A stretch of 64,000 bases of DNA from positions 62,001 through 126,000 of the forward strand of contig JAEZZO010000029.1 in the NCBI GenBank assembly GCA_023418475.1, written 5' to 3'. The notes beneath the pieces were generated by a model. It was not told the origin of the DNA. It was given only the letters and a program-made list of their open reading frames with translations, and ran no database searches. Of the stretch, positions 27,346 to 35,488 are shown piece by piece; position 1 is the stretch's first letter, and every line of letters starts with the position of its first letter. Source of the stretch: Bacillota bacterium. GTDB taxonomy: Bacteria; Bacillota; Clostridia; Lachnospirales; Lachnospiraceae. Both the position numbers and the translations under genes were made by a program.

Positions 27346-28343
27346 CCCTTCGTCCTTGGATCAAGTGCTCTGGATGCAACTTCAATCAGGAAACTAATGA
27401 TTACCACAGCAATGGCACAGTAGAGAGCAACCCCTTGAATAACGGGGAAATCACGGTTGGCTATAGCCGTAAAAAGCAGACTTCCAATACCTTTTATACC
27501 AAAAACCTGTTCCACAACCAGGGTTCCGCCAATCAGATAGGATATATTTACTCCAAGCAGCATCAGAGTAGGTAATGCGGAGTTACGAAGGACATGCCGA
27601 AACAATATTGTCCGGTTAGGAATTCCGGCTGATTTCAGGGTTACCACAAAATCAGATCCAAGGACCTCCAGCATTTGCGCTCTCAAAGAGCGAACCAATG
27701 TTGGTATTTGAGAAAAAGCTACGGTTATAGCGGGAAGGGTCAGACTGTATAGTGTTCCTTTCAAACCTTTCCCGACTCCTCCTACCGGAAACCACCCAAG
27801 TCTTACACTGAAAAACAGAATAAATAACAGGCCGACCCAGAATACAGGCATTCCCAAGGTGATTGAGGGCAATATCCGTATCATATGATCTAAAATCCCA
27901 TCCTTATGTGTTGCTGCAAGTACGGCAAGGACAAGAGCAAGCAGGATTGCAATCAACATCGCCATGATAATTAATAATATGGTTACAGGAGCACTCGCAG
28001 CTATCAAACTCTTAACAGAGGTTCCATAAATAATAGATATTCCTGTATCCTGATGCAAAATAATGTTTTTTAAAAATCGCATAAACTGATCCCAAAGTGG
28101 AAGGTCTAGGCCAAGATTATGATGCATACTTGTAATGGCTTCGGGAGTCGCATATTCTCCTAATATCATTTTTACCGGGTCCCCAGGTACTATCCTGATG
28201 ATAAAGAATACTGCCACCATCACACAGATGATAACAGATACAGCTCTGATGAGAGCACGTATCAGCCATCTGTAAGAGGATGCTGTATTAACAAATAAAC
28301 CGGCAGGTTTTTTTAAGTATGAATCAGATGTCGTTTTATTCAT
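27336..28343 (-). CDS. Oligopeptide/nickel-type ABC importer permease (OppB/DppB-like)
   Basis: 335 residues, six membrane helices. The N-terminal helix VISVIICVMVAVFFIIRIVPGDPVK is the OppB signature, and the EAA loop VVTLKSAGIPNRTILFRHVLRNS appears in the second half. GGAG stands 6 bases before the ATG. The stop lies inside the last tandem repeat unit, so the final residues (about RTKGEV) are encoded by repeat sequence. It forms the channel with the OppC-like protein. Confidence 0.92.
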   Translation of the reverse strand: MNKTTSDSYLKKPAGLFVNTASSYRWLIRALIRAVSVIICVMVAVFFIIRIVPGDPVKMILGEYATPEAITSMHHNLGLDLPLWDQFMRFLKNIILHQDTGISIIYGTSVKSLIAASAPVTILLIIMAMLIAILLALVLAVLAATHKDGILDHMIRILPSITLGMPVFWVGLLFILFFSVRLGWFPVGGVGKGLKGTLYSLTLPAITVAFSQIPTLVRSLRAQMLEVLGSDFVVTLKSAGIPNRTILFRHVLRNSALPTLMLLGVNISYLIGGTLVVEQVFGIKGIGSLLFTAIANRDFPVIQGVALYCAIAVVIISFLIEVASRALDPRTKGEV

Positions 28344-28457
28344 TTACTACTCCATTCCTGCGCATATTCCTTGCGTATTCAGGTTTTATACAAAGGATTA
28401 CGCTATAAAATCATTTAAATTATTAAGGTCGCATGCGCATTTCTTTAAACCTTCCAT

Positions 28458-28690
28458 ATATGATGCCGCAAAGCGGTATCTTAAATAATTGGGGAGGTTA
28501 CCTGGAATGATCATCACTGTGCTCATTTCAAGGCTCTACTTTCATGTAAAAAAACTTTTCTTCATACTTCCAAAACATGATGCCGCATAGTAGCGTCTCA
28601 AATATTAGGGAAGAAGCCTGGAATGAGCACCGCTGTGCTCATTTCGGGGTTCTTCTTAGTGTGAAGACGCTTTTTCTTCACACTTTCTAT
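28458..28690. repeat. Two 117-base imperfect direct repeats with palindromes
   Basis: TGATGCCGCA starts at 28461 and 28578, a period of 117. Each copy has a core like GATGCCGC.../...GC(A/T)TC and the block CCTGGAATGA..CACTGTGCTCATTTC. The second copy ends in GTGTGAAGA.../...TCTTCACAC. They fill the 350-base gap between the substrate-binding protein gene and the first permease. The core resembles the stretches near 150 and 35090 in reverse orientation. Confidence 0.7.
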
Positions 28691-28694
28691 AAGC

Positions 28695-30341
28695 TTACTC
28701 GGCCTTTATCGTCACATCCTCCAGTCGAATGCTTCCGTTTGGAAGTACAACCAGGTCTTTTACAGAGGAACGTACACCAATTAAAATATCAGGATAGTAA
28801 AGAGGAATATAGGGTACTTCATCTGCCAGTATTTGCTGAAGCTTTGAATAAATCCCGGCACGATCTGTACCGTCAGCGGTTTTCTGTCCTTCATGCAGGA
28901 GTTTCGTCACTTCATCGTTGGAGTAATGTGTCCAGTAGCATTTGCTAAAGCCCTCCGGATCTGTCTGGAAAGCAAGTATTGAATTAGCCTCCGGTGCATC
29001 TGCCTGGCCGCTGTTTAACATGATAGCAAAATCGTAAGCAAAGAATCTTTCACGGAAGGTCGCTAATTCTATGGATTCAATCTCAATATTAATTCCAATA
29101 GCTTTCCCTGCTTCCTGAATGATCTGCGCTTCCTGAGCCCTTGTATTATCTCCGGATGCAATTAATAATTTAGTTGAAAAGCCCTTCGGAAATGCTGATT
29201 TTGCAAACTCATCCTTCGCTGCTGCCACATCTAGATTAAGGGCCTTGATTGTATCATTGGTATTATAAGGAATTGTAGGAGGTAATAAGGAATTTGCTGG
29301 TTTTGCATAGCCAAAGGTAAGTGCATTCGTAAGTCCATTACGGTCAATTGCAAGCGCCAGTGCACGACGAACATGCACATCCTTAAAATGTTCATCCAAG
29401 GTATTAAAGAATAATTGTTCTATTACCCAGCTTCCGTTTGTAGCTACTGCGGTATCTTTTCCCTGCTCCAGTTCCTTTGCATTACCAAGGGCCAGGGATT
29501 CAATTGCATCTACCTCGCCAGCCTTCAATTGATTGATTGCCTGACTGTCATCTTCAATGAGCTTATACACGAGTTTATCGATATAAGGCTTGCCTTCCTG
29601 CCAGTAATTTGTATTCTTCGTGAAGGTTAAATCACCTGCCGGATTCCAGCTTTCTACTACAAAGGGTCCTGTTCCAACAGGCTTCTTAAAGAATTCCTTT
29701 TCTGAAACACCTCCGAAATCCTTCGGAATAATACCATTTGCAAAGTTAGCCAGTTCCGCAAGGAAAGGGGTATAGGGTTCCTTCAACTTGATCACAAAGG
29801 TTTTCTTATCCTGTGCGGTAAGGGATGCAATCTTAGCCGATATAGCAAGTGGACCACCCACATCGAGATGCCGCTGAATAGAAAAGACTGCATCCTGCGC
29901 TGTAACCTCGGTAGCATTAGAAAATTTTAATCCATCTCTTAAAATAAACGTATACGTTAATCCGTCTTCACTGATCGTATGGGATTTCGCAAGCCAGTCA
30001 TTAATCTCTCCCTTACTGTTAAAGGATACCAGTGGTTCAAATACTTTATCAATGGCAAATGCGTTGTTCGATGTGATCTCATTATGTAGATCAAAAGATG
30101 TTACAGATGCAGGACGACCGTAAGTGAAGGTTCCTCCCGTTGTTACAGGTTCTGCGGCGGTGCTTGGGGATACCGCACTTGGAGTTTCCGTATTTTGCGT
30201 TGCATCCGTACCTTTATTCGTATCTGTACTCTGCGAATTATCCCTTTGTGTCTTCGAGCAGCCGGTTACAGTCACCAGTAAAAGGATTACTATAAAAGTA
30301 AAAATAAAAGGCTTTTTTAGAAGTGTTGTAAATTTCGTCAT
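28695..30341 (-). CDS. Extracellular substrate-binding lipoprotein (SBP_bac_5, OppA/DppA-like)
   Basis: 548 residues. Lipoprotein signal with lipobox TVTGCS near 25-29, then a Ser/Thr-rich linker and the family-5 solute-binding fold (GGTFTYGRPASVTSFDL, DGLTYTFILRDGLKFSNATEVTAQD, KPVGTGPFVVES, HFKDVHVRRALALAIDR). Anchored outside the membrane, it delivers the ligand to the OppBC-like permeases. GAGGAGAATGACCT precedes the ATG. First gene of the operon, with a near-consensus promoter and an overlapping palindrome just upstream. Specificity could be peptide, nickel chelate or opine. Confidence 0.93.
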   Translation of the reverse strand: MTKFTTLLKKPFIFTFIVILLLVTVTGCSKTQRDNSQSTDTNKGTDATQNTETPSAVSPSTAAEPVTTGGTFTYGRPASVTSFDLHNEITSNNAFAIDKVFEPLVSFNSKGEINDWLAKSHTISEDGLTYTFILRDGLKFSNATEVTAQDAVFSIQRHLDVGGPLAISAKIASLTAQDKKTFVIKLKEPYTPFLAELANFANGIIPKDFGGVSEKEFFKKPVGTGPFVVESWNPAGDLTFTKNTNYWQEGKPYIDKLVYKLIEDDSQAINQLKAGEVDAIESLALGNAKELEQGKDTAVATNGSWVIEQLFFNTLDEHFKDVHVRRALALAIDRNGLTNALTFGYAKPANSLLPPTIPYNTNDTIKALNLDVAAAKDEFAKSAFPKGFSTKLLIASGDNTRAQEAQIIQEAGKAIGINIEIESIELATFRERFFAYDFAIMLNSGQADAPEANSILAFQTDPEGFSKCYWTHYSNDEVTKLLHEGQKTADGTDRAGIYSKLQQILADEVPYIPLYYPDILIGVRSSVKDLVVLPNGSIRLEDVTIKAE

Positions 30342-30389
30342 AGGTCATTCTCCTCTTCATTATTTAACATTACTATTCCTATATGATTA

Positions 30390-30429
30390 ATATGATTTAC
30401 ATCATATCCGAATAAATTCGATATGTCAA
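30390..30429 (-). promoter_or_regulatory. Promoter and overlapping palindrome of the importer operon
   Basis: TTGACA (30424-30429) and TATGAT (30401-30406) are 17 bases apart on the minus strand. ATATGAT-TTAC-ATCATAT (30390-30407) covers the -10 box and start point, so it is a candidate repressor site. A second partial palindrome, TCGAAT-TTA-TTCGGA, lies in the spacer. Confidence 0.65.
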
Positions 30430-30476
30430 CTGTTTTTTTAGGATTATTCGTATCTATTTTTTTGGACAGGCACAGG

Positions 30477-30535
30477 AAAAAGGACAGGCATGAAGCAGTT
30501 GACTGTTGTCAATTACTGCTTCATGCCTGTCCTTT
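30477..30535 (-). terminator. Strong terminator after the chemotaxis receptor
   Basis: 21-bp perfect arms (30479-30499 and 30515-30535) with an inner TTGAC/GTCAA hairpin in the loop. On the minus strand they are followed by TTTTTCC. It lies just beyond the stop at 30557 and may insulate the divergently read importer promoter. Confidence 0.85.
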
Positions 30536-30556
30536 CCTCTTTATCATATGAACTAA

Positions 30557-31924
30557 TTAAAATACTGTTTTTCCTGCCAGGCTAATTTTCTGAACCTCAA
30601 GGTTAATTTTCTCGAAGAGACCGATGATCTGCTCCGACATATGCTCTGCCTCTTTGGCTGCCTGCAATGCTCCTGCCTGATTTCTTTTATTAATAGATAG
30701 AATTACATCTTCCCCTATATGATGAAGTTTATGATGATAGGTGTCAATCTCATCCCAACTTGCAGATAATTCCGGTGCAGATGGTCTTACGGCGAAATAG
30801 AAATGACCAAATCCACATTTATGTTCATCTGTCTGCAGAGGGAGCAGCCGCATAGATGCTGCCATATCAGATACTGTTTTCACCCATTGTATGTGCGCTT
30901 GTATTGCGTCGCGAATGGTACGGGTAAAGTCATCGTTGGATAAAGGATATTTCCCATCGGTAACCAGTCTTCCGGCTTCTACAGCCAGGTTTGTTATATC
31001 CTCCTCCATCGATTTTGCCGTATTTGATATATCACCGATGGAATGGCTGATGGCATTCAGCTTCTCCGCTGAATCCGACATATCCTGCAGGTCGGAATTA
31101 ACTGTCTCAAGAGAAGCGGATGCTTCCTCAAAAGCGGCATTGACCTGTTCCCCGGAGGAGGCTGCACTAGAGATGCTGTTTGTGATATGTTCTACCGCAC
31201 CAGTGTTTTTCTGCAGCATATCAGCTACCGTTTCTATATTCTTACCTACATTGCAAATTGATGAAGATGCATGCCTCGTGCTGTCCATACTCTGTTCCAA
31301 AGCAGTCTGCATCTGTCCAAGAAGCTCATCGATACCGGAGGTCAGTTGTCCCGTTGTTTCCGATAAAGCTTTAATTTTTTCAGCCACCACGCTAAAACCT
31401 TTCCCAGATTCACCCGCACGGGCTGCTTCTATGGATGCATTTAAGGATAGCAGCTTTGTTTGCGAGGATATTTTATTAATACCGGCTATTACCTGCCCTG
31501 CCTTAGTTATAACATCGGAAAGCTCCTTCATACTGTGCTGCATCTGTTCCGAAAAAGCAAGCATATCATTGTTATCCTTACGAATGCTTTGGACAAGTCC
31601 GTTACTTTCTTGGGTATTTTTGTTGAGCACTTCTGCGTCCCGCGCTATCTGTCGCAGGGTATCTGAAAAAGATTCATTTATATTTAATAATTCTTCCATA
31701 GAAGAAGATATTTCCTCGGCAGCTGCTGCGGATGCGGAGGAACATGATTTTAAATCTCCGGAAGAATCTTTGATTTGGTCTCCAAAGAAGGTAAGCTTTA
31801 GGTCAAAGCTACTAATTGAGGTGGCCATATGGAATATTTGTTTGAATATCCGCACTATTTTATCATTCGTTTCATTCATTTCATGGGTAATCACTACAGG
31901 ACTTGTTTCTTTTCGGCGGAACAT
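30557..31924 (-). CDS. Soluble methyl-accepting chemotaxis protein with C-terminal CZB domain
   Basis: About 455 residues with no membrane helix, so cytosolic. The central signalling region has the hairpin tip ISSQTKLLSLNASIEAARAGE, the kinase/CheW-contact motif. The C-terminal 110 residues contain HIQWV, CGFGHFYF and HHKLHHIGED, matching the CZB zinc-binding domain (His3Cys) known to sense zinc or hypochlorite. The ATG at 31922-31924 has GAGGAG 10 bases upstream, whereas a longer frame starts 11 codons earlier without one. It is flanked by no chemotaxis operon and likely joins chemoreceptor arrays encoded elsewhere. Confidence 0.88.
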   Translation of the reverse strand: MFRRKETSPVVITHEMNETNDKIVRIFKQIFHMATSISSFDLKLTFFGDQIKDSSGDLKSCSSASAAAAEEISSSMEELLNINESFSDTLRQIARDAEVLNKNTQESNGLVQSIRKDNNDMLAFSEQMQHSMKELSDVITKAGQVIAGINKISSQTKLLSLNASIEAARAGESGKGFSVVAEKIKALSETTGQLTSGIDELLGQMQTALEQSMDSTRHASSSICNVGKNIETVADMLQKNTGAVEHITNSISSAASSGEQVNAAFEEASASLETVNSDLQDMSDSAEKLNAISHSIGDISNTAKSMEEDITNLAVEAGRLVTDGKYPLSNDDFTRTIRDAIQAHIQWVKTVSDMAASMRLLPLQTDEHKCGFGHFYFAVRPSAPELSASWDEIDTYHHKLHHIGEDVILSINKRNQAGALQAAKEAEHMSEQIIGLFEKINLEVQKISLAGKTVF

Positions 31925-32289
31925 AGGCTTGCAACTCCTCTCTGATTTGGGTGCCATAGGTAATTGTGAAACAATCTTATTAACTAAATTACATACACAG
32001 AAGGTACATAATGATAATATTTTTCAAGTTTCAAATTCCCTATTCGAGTTAGGTTGATTAATAAGTTCATATTCTTGTACACTTACCAAATATTATGACA
32101 TACTACGACATTGCTATTATAGCTTATCAACTTTTGCCTGTCAATCTGATGAGAATATTGTTCATACTTACATTTCAGCTACTGTTACTGTTGAGTGTTA
32201 TGACGATATTTTTAAGCTGTTACTTTTTAGCAGTTTGTTTTGCAGCTACAATTATTAAGAATGAATTTATTTTTCGTATAAATTATATC

Positions 32290-32318
32290 TTGACAAATGA
32301 CAGGCTGTCATTTACGAT
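32290..32318 (+). promoter_or_regulatory. Promoter of the TetR operon
   Basis: TTGACA (32290-32295), 17-base spacer, TACGAT (32313-32318). The spacer is itself the first palindromic operator, so repressor binding would block the polymerase. Confidence 0.65.
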
Positions 32319-32349
32319 ATTATCAGTGACAACATGTCACTGATAATAT
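32295..32349. promoter_or_regulatory. Two palindromic operators, probable TetR autoregulation sites
   Basis: Site 1 is AAATGACAG-G-CTGTCATTT (32295-32313). Site 2 is a 33-base perfect palindrome with 15-bp arms, ATATTATCAGTGACA and TGTCACTGATAATAT, around ACA (32317-32349). Both share the TGACA/TGTCA core, with centres 29 bases apart. Site 2 covers the predicted start point and ends a few bases before the ribosome site. Confidence 0.75.
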
Positions 32350-32371
32350 AACTAAGGAGATGATAATCACT

Positions 32372-32992
32372 ATGCCAACTGAGTTATTTTTTGCTATAGC
32401 CTCTGATAAGCGAAATAGAATTATTACCGCTTCGCTGAAGGAATTTTCAAATAATTTGTATCAGGAGGCTTCCATAAACCAGATTATTCAAGAAGCTGAT
32501 ATTTCAAGAGGTAGTTTTTATAAGTATTTCGAAGATAAAGACGATTTGTACTTCTTTATTATTAATCAAATAATTAGTACAACTGCACACACATTTCTGA
32601 CCGATTATTTAAAAAGCCAACCAGTTGATGTATTTTCTGTCTTTAAGGCCTTGTTTGAATATAATTTAAGTCTGGTTTCCAACGGTAAATACAAGGCATT
32701 CTTTGAAAACCTGTATTTAAGTATGAACTATAAGCTTCAACAAAAACTCAAGCTGATTTTTGACAAAATTCGAAATGAACTGTTGGAGGAACAACTGAGC
32801 AATATCATGAACACTACCGGTTATGAAAAAAAATATTTTCTAGAATTAATGAATATTGTAGAACTAATTAACAGAGATCTTTTGATGATTAAAATAGCAA
32901 ATCATTTGGAGGATCAAAACATCCTGGAGACCTATCATATTAGGATGCAGATTCTGCGAGGAGGTGATTTAAATGACAAAGCACGAAGTTAA
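32372..32992 (+). CDS. TetR-family transcriptional regulator
   Basis: About 206 residues. The N-terminal helix-turn-helix has ITASLKEFSNNLYQEASINQIIQEADISRG and FYKYFEDKDDLYFFI. The C-terminal effector domain is all-helical. I favour ATG 32372 over ATG 32360 because AAGGAG directly abuts the latter. The TGACA/TGTCA palindromes upstream suggest autorepression. The two following genes encode membrane-associated proteins of unknown function, probably its regulon. Confidence 0.9.
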   Translation: MPTELFFAIASDKRNRIITASLKEFSNNLYQEASINQIIQEADISRGSFYKYFEDKDDLYFFIINQIISTTAHTFLTDYLKSQPVDVFSVFKALFEYNLSLVSNGKYKAFFENLYLSMNYKLQQKLKLIFDKIRNELLEEQLSNIMNTTGYEKKYFLELMNIVELINRDLLMIKIANHLEDQNILETYHIRMQILRGGDLNDKARS

Positions 32993-33761
32993 CTCGGTCA
33001 AAAAATTTAGAAGCAAAAAAAAAATGGTAATGGCAATATCAGTCATACTTGCTATTCTGATGCTATTAGTGATTTACCCTGCAATTCGTGGTAATACCAA
33101 AGCAGAATTTAACAGTATCACACAGAGCGAGATTAAAAATCCGTTACCAATGCAGGTAAGGGGCACACCCTATAATGAGATTCTTGTTGTGTATCGATAT
33201 TTTAATAAGTTGAAAGCCGGCGTTTATAATGATATCGGAAAACCATATATTAACAAAGATGATTTTGCACTAATCAGCACATATGAGATAAAGAAGGAAT
33301 TACGTGCCACAGCCGTTATGAAAAACGGGCCGCGTTTTTGGGTAATGGATGAGATTACAGGCTATTATAACGGTACTGAGAAAACCATTGGCGGACATCC
33401 GATGAATCAACCCGGAATACTTAATTTATCAATAGAGGATATGAAAAAGCGAAAACCTTACAGCATCCATAAAATCAACCGAAAAACAGTTTATACCTAT
33501 TATAAAGGCGAGAAGGTCTATGAAATTGTCAATGAAAAAGGCGAAGTGTTTACCATGCAGTCCGGATCAAGAGAAATTGATCAGAATCTAACAATGAACG
33601 ATTTAGATAATCTTAGTTCCAGGCTGAAGTTGCCTGCAGGATGGACCTACCGTGTGAATGTTCTCCGCGAAGATGCAACGTACAAAATTGACGGAACCGC
33701 CTATGTAATTCAGGATGATTTTCAAAATTCGTACCAGAAAAATCCATCACTGTGTAAGTGA
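32973..33761 (+). CDS. Membrane-anchored protein of unknown function
   Basis: 262 residues. A basic N terminus and one membrane helix (about 20-41, MVMAISVILAILMLLVIYPAI) are followed by a long exported domain without a motif I recognise. GGAGGTGATTTAA precedes the ATG, inside the end of the TetR gene (20-base overlap), so expression is coupled. An exported accessory or sensor protein is likely. Confidence 0.7.
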   Translation: MTKHEVNSVKKFRSKKKMVMAISVILAILMLLVIYPAIRGNTKAEFNSITQSEIKNPLPMQVRGTPYNEILVVYRYFNKLKAGVYNDIGKPYINKDDFALISTYEIKKELRATAVMKNGPRFWVMDEITGYYNGTEKTIGGHPMNQPGILNLSIEDMKKRKPYSIHKINRKTVYTYYKGEKVYEIVNEKGEVFTMQSGSREIDQNLTMNDLDNLSSRLKLPAGWTYRVNVLREDATYKIDGTAYVIQDDFQNSYQKNPSLCK

Positions 33762-33797
33762 TATACTAACCTAAATATATAGATAGGAGAGCAAGCC

Positions 33798-34265
33798 ATG
33801 AGAAGACAATTGGATTTTAAGCTAATTCTACCGAAAACAATCGACAATACCTATTCCGGTAATATAATATCTAAGGTTTTCTTCTATATTATTATATTAT
33901 TTACGATCGTTCGCAGTCTCATTCATGTACTATCTCCGGATGGAGGTTCCATGAGTATTGCCACGATACCGCTTAACACCTATTCAGCCGCTGCGACAAA
34001 TACAATAATCTATATGTTTGGCGTATGGGGTCTCTCACAGCTGATGATGGGGATTATATATCTGATTGTTGTTATAAAATACAAGTCCTTCCTTCCTCTT
34101 ATGTATATTTTCGTTACTTGTGAATATGGTATCCGCCTCATCATCGGCCACATGAAACCAATTGTAACAATGCATACAGCACCGGGTACTGTAGGCAACT
34201 ATATTCTCGTTCCGCTGGGAATTATTATGTTTCTATTGTCGATACAAAAAAATACGGTTTCTTAA
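33798..34265 (+). CDS. Membrane protein of unknown function (four helices)
   Basis: 155 residues with helices at about 25-45, 68-92, 100-117 and 132-152. AGGAGAGCAAGCC precedes the ATG. Third gene of the TetR operon, 36 bases after the previous stop. No family recognised, so a role as a membrane partner of the gene before it is only inferred. Confidence 0.65.
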   Translation: MRRQLDFKLILPKTIDNTYSGNIISKVFFYIIILFTIVRSLIHVLSPDGGSMSIATIPLNTYSAAATNTIIYMFGVWGLSQLMMGIIYLIVVIKYKSFLPLMYIFVTCEYGIRLIIGHMKPIVTMHTAPGTVGNYILVPLGIIMFLLSIQKNTVS

Positions 34266-34369
34266 ATATCATTATCAACTGCAAGCATTTCATATAATTA
34301 ACCCCACAAAAATTAAAATCTATATACTTGATGTATCTATATTCATATGGCGCAGACTGGGTCTCCCGA

Positions 34370-34660
34370 TTAACAGTATTTGGTATTCACGGAAAGTGAA
34401 AGGCAAGTCCAGATGAATATACATAGGCCAACCAGCTCAATTTCATGGATGGAATACCCCTGGCTTAGTATTTCATCCATGATATCAAGCAGTTGTAAAG
34501 ATCCAAAGGAAGGTTTTTTAATGATATATTTTGAGTGGTCCCGAAGAGCTTCCTCTACATCATCATCTAATTTCCAGCCCTTTGTTCCCTTAATGCAATG
34601 TGGTATTGGTAGTGAAATAATGTTAATTAAATCAAACGGAAATATTCTTATACTCTTCTC
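34370..34660 (-). pseudogene. Open frame without a proper start, likely a gene remnant
   Basis: A minus-strand frame of about 97 codons runs from a stop at 34661-34663 to TAA at 34370-34372 with no Met until about the middle. It has coding-like composition (GWKLDDDVEEALRDH, SFGSLQLLDIMDEIL). The start region is missing and I do not know the family. A plus-strand frame on the opposite side is a shadow. Confidence 0.3.
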
Positions 34661-34772
34661 TCAGGCTTGCATTTAAGTATATACTTTGTTAAGACGTTCA
34701 TCCCAGTTCAAACGTATCCCTCCTTGCTGTCCATAATTTGATTTCATCTCAGTATAATAATCTGGCAATTTC

Positions 34773-34801
34773 TTGACAAATATAATAATTCATGCTATTT
34801 T
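34773..34801 (+). promoter_or_regulatory. Promoter of the 35-residue peptide gene
   Basis: TTGACA (34773-34778), 17-base spacer, TATTTT (34796-34801). Transcription would start near 34808, about 27 bases before the ATG. Confidence 0.55.
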
Positions 34802-34834
34802 AATGATATCAAATACAGAAAGGAAGGTGACGTC

Positions 34835-34942
34835 ATGCTTAGTGTTAATCAAATCTCAACCAATTATAAATTATACCCGTATTATCTGAACCAGTATGGC
34901 GTGAATAAGAGCCTTTTATTCCTGTCAAGTGAAGCGTTTTAA
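34835..34942 (+). CDS. Small protein, 35 residues
   Basis: A complete tiny transcription unit: promoter at 34773-34801, GGAAGGTG ribosome site about 7 bases before ATG, TAA at 34940-34942, and an intrinsic terminator at 34971-34996. The peptide is rich in Tyr, Asn, Ser and Leu, has no Cys and no leader-type GG, and shows only a short hydrophobic stretch near the C terminus (SLLFLSS). The complete gene signals argue that it is real; function unknown. Confidence 0.5.
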   Translation: MLSVNQISTNYKLYPYYLNQYGVNKSLLFLSSEAF

Positions 34943-34970
34943 CGTTTCTCTTGTATCATTCGTTTAGATG

Positions 34971-34996
34971 CCCGGGTTAATGATCCGGGTTTTTTT
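34971..34996 (+). terminator. Intrinsic terminator of the small protein gene
   Basis: CCCGG and CCGGG arms (34971-34975, 34985-34989) with a 9-base loop are followed by seven T. It lies 28 bases after the stop codon. Confidence 0.75.
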
Positions 34997-35084
34997 GTAC
35001 TTATTTTAACAAAGAAATTTATGGATATAAAATACTTCAAATACAAATCATAAAATTACAATTTATTAATCCTGGTTTCTTCCT

Positions 35085-35168
35085 TGATTATTTGAGATGC
35101 CACTTGCGGCATAATACTTGATAGAGTGAAAGAAAAATCACTTTCACCTATGCGCACAAAATTTGTGC
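35085..35168. repeat. Dispersed palindromic repeat copy with three hairpins
   Basis: ATTTGAGATGCC-ACTT-GCGGCAT, then GTGAAAG-8-CTTTCAC (35126-35147), then GCACAAA-A-TTTGTGC (35154-35168). The first part matches the copies at about 150 and at 28458-28690, and the second is similar in type to the hairpins in the 27 kb tandem repeat. Confidence 0.6.
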
Positions 35169-35185
35169 AGAAATGTGAGATAACA

Positions 35186-35344
35186 ATGAAAAAGAAAAGA
35201 TCAAAATTATTAATACTTACAAGAGAAACACCGACTGAGCGAAAGGAACGTGTTTCCTCCGGCGTAAAATATCGTGCGGCTGTTTTTGAAAACAAGAAAA
35301 AGCAGCAGAAATACAAAAAAGATTATAGTGAGGATATCGAATGA
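35186..35344 (+). CDS. Small basic hypothetical protein, 52 residues
   Basis: Highly charged (KKKRSKLL, TERKERV, NKKKQQKYKKDY), no Cys, probably helical and possibly nucleic-acid-binding. The ribosome site is weak. I choose the ATG at 35186; an upstream in-frame ATG would overlap the hairpin repeat. Modest evidence, but its composition and clean stop make it more plausible than a random frame. Confidence 0.35.
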   Translation: MKKKRSKLLILTRETPTERKERVSSGVKYRAAVFENKKKQQKYKKDYSEDIE

Positions 35345-35488
35345 ATATTCGTTAAGTGTAAATCAAACCGAACTCCTTGATATTTTGCTAAATACAGGTT
35401 ATCGAAAATAGTACAGAATCAAAAAGGAATTCCAGTGAGATGTCATTTCCCTATCACTGGAATTTTTTCCCTTACTATTCCTATAAGT

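Noticed and set aside
30891..32057. Plus-strand ORF of 388 codons opposite the chemoreceptor gene
   Set aside because: It is the antisense shadow of a helical, Ala/Ser-rich gene; composition is Ser/Cys/Ile-rich with no motif and no ribosome site.
32095..32343. Hydrophobic 82-codon plus-strand ORF
   Set aside because: It runs into the TetR promoter and both operators, and lacks a ribosome site. Hydrophobicity follows from T-rich sequence.
34380..34676. Plus-strand ORF of 98 codons
   Set aside because: Opposite a minus-strand frame with better protein character; Ser-rich, no ribosome site.
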